Shown here one piece after another: positions 6,830-8,212 of a DNA stretch of 8,212 nucleotides. The position numbers and the translations under genes were made by a program. Source of the stretch: Pseudomonadota bacterium (GTDB lineage Bacteria > Pseudomonadota > Alphaproteobacteria > Rhizobiales > Rhizobiaceae); NCBI GenBank assembly GCA_023388675.1, contig JAEWFU010000528.1, positions 1 to 8,212 of the forward strand. The letters are read 5' to 3'. How positions within the stretch are numbered: position 1 is the first letter of the stretch; each line of letters begins with the position of its first letter. The notes under the pieces are model-generated. The model saw only the letters and a program-made list of their open reading frames with translations. It ran no database searches and had not been told where the DNA came from.

Positions 6830-6834
6830 GGAGG
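6830..6834 (+). promoter_or_regulatory. Ribosome-binding site of the 93-aa gene
   Basis: GGAGG is followed by CAAGG and then ATG at 6840, a consensus Shine-Dalgarno sequence with 5-base spacing. This is the main evidence that the small reading frame is translated and that the strand choice is correct. It argues against the GTG at 6828, which lies upstream of the site. Confidence 0.7.
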
Positions 6835-6839
6835 CAAGG

Positions 6840-7121
6840 ATGATTTCTCTCCCGATACGGCGCGAGGGCGCCGCGAGCCTGCTGGTGCGGGCCCGCAATA
6901 CCCCGTTCGGCTGGCGCAGCAGCTTTCCCGCGACCGACGCGAAACGGCGGCTTGCATCGATATCGCCATTGTTTGCCACGGCGTTGCTCACGGCTGCGAT
7001 CTTCCTGCTGCCGCCTGCGGGCGACAGGCGGCAGGCGCAGGCTTCCGTCGGTGACATCAACGCATACGCAACCCATATCCAGTACGATTCAGCCGCGGCG
7101 GCACCGACGGCCAGGAAATAG
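6840..7121 (+). CDS. Hypothetical small membrane or exported protein, leader of the bfd-bfr cluster
   Basis: I do not recognise this 93-residue protein. It has a basic N-terminus (R7, R8, R17, R19, R26, K35, R36, R37), one strong hydrophobic segment at about 42-59 (SPLFATALLTAAIFLLPP), then GDRR and an Ala-rich polar tail. The positive-inside pattern favours a single-pass protein with a cytoplasmic N-terminus. AQA at 66-68 could be a signal-peptidase site, but an n-region of 40 residues would be unusually long. There are no cysteines or histidine clusters to suggest metal or cofactor binding beyond a single H79. Its excellent Shine-Dalgarno sequence and its position 49 bp before the bacterioferritin ferredoxin gene suggest co-expression with iron storage. 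A reading frame on the opposite strand spans the same bases but lacks comparable support. Confidence 0.6.
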   Translation: MISLPIRREGAASLLVRARNTPFGWRSSFPATDAKRRLASISPLFATALLTAAIFLLPPAGDRRQAQASVGDINAYATHIQYDSAAAAPTARK

Positions 7122-7133
7122 TGCATCTAGCCC

Positions 7134-7153
7134 GACCGCCCTCGTCGGCGGTC
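7134..7153 (+). other. Hairpin between the 93-aa gene and bfd
   Basis: GACCGCC-CTCGTC-GGCGGTC is a perfect 7-bp GC-rich stem with a 6-base loop in the 49-bp gap. It is followed by AAGCCATG rather than a T run, so it is not a normal intrinsic terminator. It may be an mRNA processing or stability element that sets different expression for bfd-bfr and the leader gene, or it may be incidental. Confidence 0.4.
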
Positions 7154-7170
7154 AAGCCATGAGTAGGTAA

Positions 7171-7482
7171 ATGCTGGTCTGCCATTGCAACCTGATTACC
7201 CAGAAGGAGATCGAGCAGGTCATCGTCGGTCTTCTCGATAACGACCCCTGGCAGCTCATCGTGCCTGCCAAGGTGTATCATACGCTCAAGAAGCGCGGCC
7301 GCTGTTGCGGCTGCTTCCCAAATGTGGTGGAAACGATCATTCGGGTAACCGAAGACTACCATCGCCGCCTCGGCGCCGGTGAAACAGAGATCGTACCATT
7401 CCTGGACCGCGTGCGTGGATTGCGCGGCCAGTACGGGAGCAGCAGCCATGAAGGGCGAAAAACGGATCATCGAGCGGCTTAA
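7171..7482 (+). CDS. bfd: Bacterioferritin-associated ferredoxin ((2Fe-2S)-binding, Bfd family)
   Basis: This 103-residue protein begins [10 protein letters not shown], the Bfd/BFD-like [2Fe-2S] fold start with C4 and C6. The second cysteine pair is in RCCGCF at 44-49: C45 and C48 give the expected C-x2-C, with C46 as an extra cysteine. Bfd docks on bacterioferritin and passes electrons to reduce stored Fe3+ so that iron is released to the cytoplasm. Classical Bfd is about 64 residues. Here a longer tail (about 65-103, polar and basic at the end) is encoded partly in DNA that overlaps bfr. The ATG is preceded only by a weak AGG 3 bases away, and TAA of a three-codon ATG-AGT-AGG frame abuts it. 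The 35-bp overlap with bfr implies translational coupling. Confidence 0.9.
   Translation: MLVCHCNLITQKEIEQVIVGLLDNDPWQLIVPAKVYHTLKKRGRCCGCFPNVVETIIRVTEDYHRRLGAGETEIVPFLDRVRGLRGQYGSSSHEGRKTDHRAA
7435..7439 (+). promoter_or_regulatory. Ribosome-binding site of bfr inside bfd
   Basis: GGGAG lies 8 bases before the ATG at 7448, within the bfd coding sequence. It supports initiation at MKGEKRII rather than at the upstream in-frame ATG at 7379, whose extra 23 residues do not resemble any bacterioferritin N-terminus. Confidence 0.65.
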
Positions 7483-7933
7483 CGAAGCCTTGTTCCTGGA
7501 GCTTGGAGCAGTCAACCAGTACTGGTTGCACTACCGTCTTCTCGAGGACTGGGGATACGCAAAGCTCGCCAAGAAGGAGCGTGAAGAATCCATCGAGGAG
7601 ATGCATCACGCCGACAAGATCATCGAGCGCATCATCTTTCTCGAGGGACATCCGAACCTGCAGAAAGTCGGCGCGCTCAGGATCGGCCAGAACGTCAAGG
7701 AAGTGCTGGAAGCCGACCTTGCCGGCGAATACGACGCCCGCACCTCCTATAAGAAATCGCGCGAGATCTGCCAGGAACTCGGCGACTACGTCACCATGAA
7801 GCTGTTCGAGGAGCTGCTTCAGGACGAGGAAGGCCATATCGACTTCCTCGAAACCCAGCTCGAACTCTACGAGCAGATCGGCGAACAGAAGTACGGCCAG
7901 CTCAACGCGGCCTCCGCAGACGAAGCCGAATAG
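7448..7933 (+). CDS. bfr: Bacterioferritin (heme ferritin)
   Basis: This 161-residue bacterioferritin forms a 24-subunit cytoplasmic shell that oxidises Fe2+ and stores it as a ferric mineral. All ferroxidase ligands align in number with E. coli Bfr: E18, E51, H54, E94, E127 and H130. M52, the axial ligand of the inter-subunit heme, is present, so this is a heme-binding Bfr rather than a plain ferritin. The protein is a four-helix bundle, full length for the family, starting [20 protein letters not shown]. The start at 7448 is chosen from family alignment and an upstream GGGAG. It overlaps bfd by 35 bp, the usual functional pair of store and release factor, and ends just before a strong terminator. 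Iron control through Irr is likely from family knowledge but unproved here. Confidence 0.97.
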   Translation: MKGEKRIIERLNEALFLELGAVNQYWLHYRLLEDWGYAKLAKKEREESIEEMHHADKIIERIIFLEGHPNLQKVGALRIGQNVKEVLEADLAGEYDARTSYKKSREICQELGDYVTMKLFEELLQDEEGHIDFLETQLELYEQIGEQKYGQLNAASADEAE

Positions 7934-7947
7934 GGTCTTCGGCAAGG

Positions 7948-7985
7948 AAAAAGGGCTTCCAGCGGCGATGCCGGAAGCCCTTTTT
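7948..7985. terminator. Strong, probably bidirectional rho-independent terminator after bfr
   Basis: AAAAAGGGCTTCC (7948-7960) and GGAAGCCCTTTTT (7973-7985) are perfect 13-base complements around a 12-base loop, 14 bases after the bfr stop. The T run ends the stem on the plus strand. The A run gives an equivalent T run on the minus strand, so it can also stop the converging ABC transporter gene. Confidence 0.92.
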
Positions 7986-8005
7986 CATGCGCGATTTTCG
8001 GCGTT

Positions 8006-8021
8006 GCCCCGCAGGCGGGGC
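8006..8021 (-). other. GC hairpin just after the ABC transporter stop
   Basis: GCCCCGC-AG-GCGGGGC is a perfect 7-bp inverted repeat, in practice a 6-bp stem with a 4-base loop, starting 2 bases past the minus-strand stop codon. No T run follows on the minus strand. It probably protects the mRNA 3' end or assists the terminator at 7948-7985. Confidence 0.45.
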
Positions 8022-8023
8022 GT

Positions 8024-8212
8024 TCAAGCCGCCTCGGGCGACAGTTCCGGCATGTTCAGCGGCACCGAGCGCAGCCGATCCTTGTCGTCCAGCAAGCCGC
8101 TGGCGCGCAGCAGCGATGCGAAGCGGCCGTTGTCGCGCGCGGCAAGCTCGTTGAAGCCGCCCATCTCCACGATCCGCCCGCGATCCATGAAGATCACGAG
8201 ATCGGCGTCGCA
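8024..8212 (-). CDS. ABC transporter ATP-binding protein, C-terminal end (start outside window)
   Basis: The minus strand is open from the right edge to TGA at 8024-8026, giving 62 residues that start CDADLVIFMDRGRIVEMG and continue FNELAARDNGRFASLLRASGLL. This is the standard end of an ABC exporter nucleotide-binding domain just after the H-loop: a beta strand of the DADLVIFMDRGRIVE.G type, then the HxEL-like helix (FNEL here), then FASLLR. A 20-residue tail ending in PELSPEAA follows. The fused-permease exporter type is the best guess from this terminal pattern; substrate cannot be told. Walker A, Walker B and signature motifs lie outside the window. It converges on bfr. Confidence 0.85.
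   Translation of the reverse strand, partial: CDADLVIFMDRGRIVEMGGFNELAARDNGRFASLLRASGLLDDKDRLRSVPLNMPELSPEAA

Larger units (their letters stand above)
6511..6839. other. Divergent intergenic regulatory region between opgC and the iron operon
   Basis: About 330 bp separates opgC (leftward) from the rightward iron cluster. The stretch is visibly more AT-rich from about 6690 to 6780 than its surroundings. It contains a 13-base palindrome (6618-6630), an Irr-box-like inverted repeat (6697-6711), a second perfect inverted repeat overlapping a TTGACA hexamer (6732-6754) and a GC hairpin (6778-6798). No conserved coding potential is seen. I found no convincing opgC promoter on the minus strand. Confidence 0.6.

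Noticed and set aside
6713..7126. Minus-strand open frame of 137 codons opposite the 93-aa gene
   Set aside because: It would run through the promoter and operator-like sites, shows no recognisable domain, and lacks a ribosome-binding site as good as the GGAGG of the plus-strand frame. Not fully excluded.
7379..7447. Upstream in-frame ATG that would lengthen bacterioferritin by 23 residues
   Set aside because: The extension is unlike the family. MKGEKRII at 7448 matches bacterioferritin N-termini, gives family numbering to all ligands and has GGGAG before it.
7337..7945. Minus-strand open frame of 202 codons opposite bfr
   Set aside because: Antisense shadow of bfr, whose ferroxidase and heme ligands are all intact.

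Overview
The window is a high-GC alphaproteobacterial chromosome segment, most likely from the Hyphomicrobiales (a Mesorhizobium-, Aminobacter- or Phyllobacterium-like rhizobial relative). Three things point there: a RegB/RegA redox two-component pair of the type called ActS/ActR in rhizobia, a bacterioferritin ferredoxin/bacterioferritin pair preceded by an Irr-box-like sequence, and two palindromic repeats of the kind scattered through rhizobial genomes. Genus assignment is inference.

Layout. (1) Positions 2-397 (+) hold the C-terminal part of a nucleoside hydrolase. (2) A 274-bp convergent gap carries a repeat with about 51-bp inverted arms (424-608). (3) A minus-strand cluster reads, in transcription order, opgC-like acyltransferase (6510-5305), hrpB helicase (5260-2663), actS sensor kinase (2622-1306) and actR response regulator (1238-672). 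The gaps are about 44, 40 and 67 bp, so one operon or at least read-through is plausible. hrpB has a second, nearly perfect inverted repeat inserted in frame (3641-3773). (4) A divergent intergenic region of about 330 bp (6511-6839) holds an Irr-box-like 15-mer, a separate perfect inverted repeat overlapping a TTGACA box, and a leader hairpin. (5) A plus-strand iron cluster follows: an unrecognised 93-aa membrane or exported protein (6840-7121), a bacterioferritin-associated ferredoxin (7171-7482) and a heme bacterioferritin (7448-7933). The last two overlap by 35 bp. A strong, probably bidirectional terminator lies at 7948-7985. (6) The C-terminal 62 residues of a minus-strand ABC exporter ATPase reach the right edge.

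How the genes fit together. ActS senses the quinone/redox state and phosphorylates ActR, a global regulator of respiration and related functions. HrpB and OpgC have no established mechanistic link to it. Bfr stores iron as a ferric mineral in a 24-mer shell, and the [2Fe-2S] ferredoxin supplies electrons to release it. The leader 93-aa gene and the Irr-like site suggest that a small membrane protein is co-expressed with iron storage.

Most of the window is ordinary. The items most worth a second look are the iron operon leader gene with its operator-like sites, and the repeat that has become part of the HrpB protein. I found no phage, CRISPR, toxin-antitoxin or new defence-type system.
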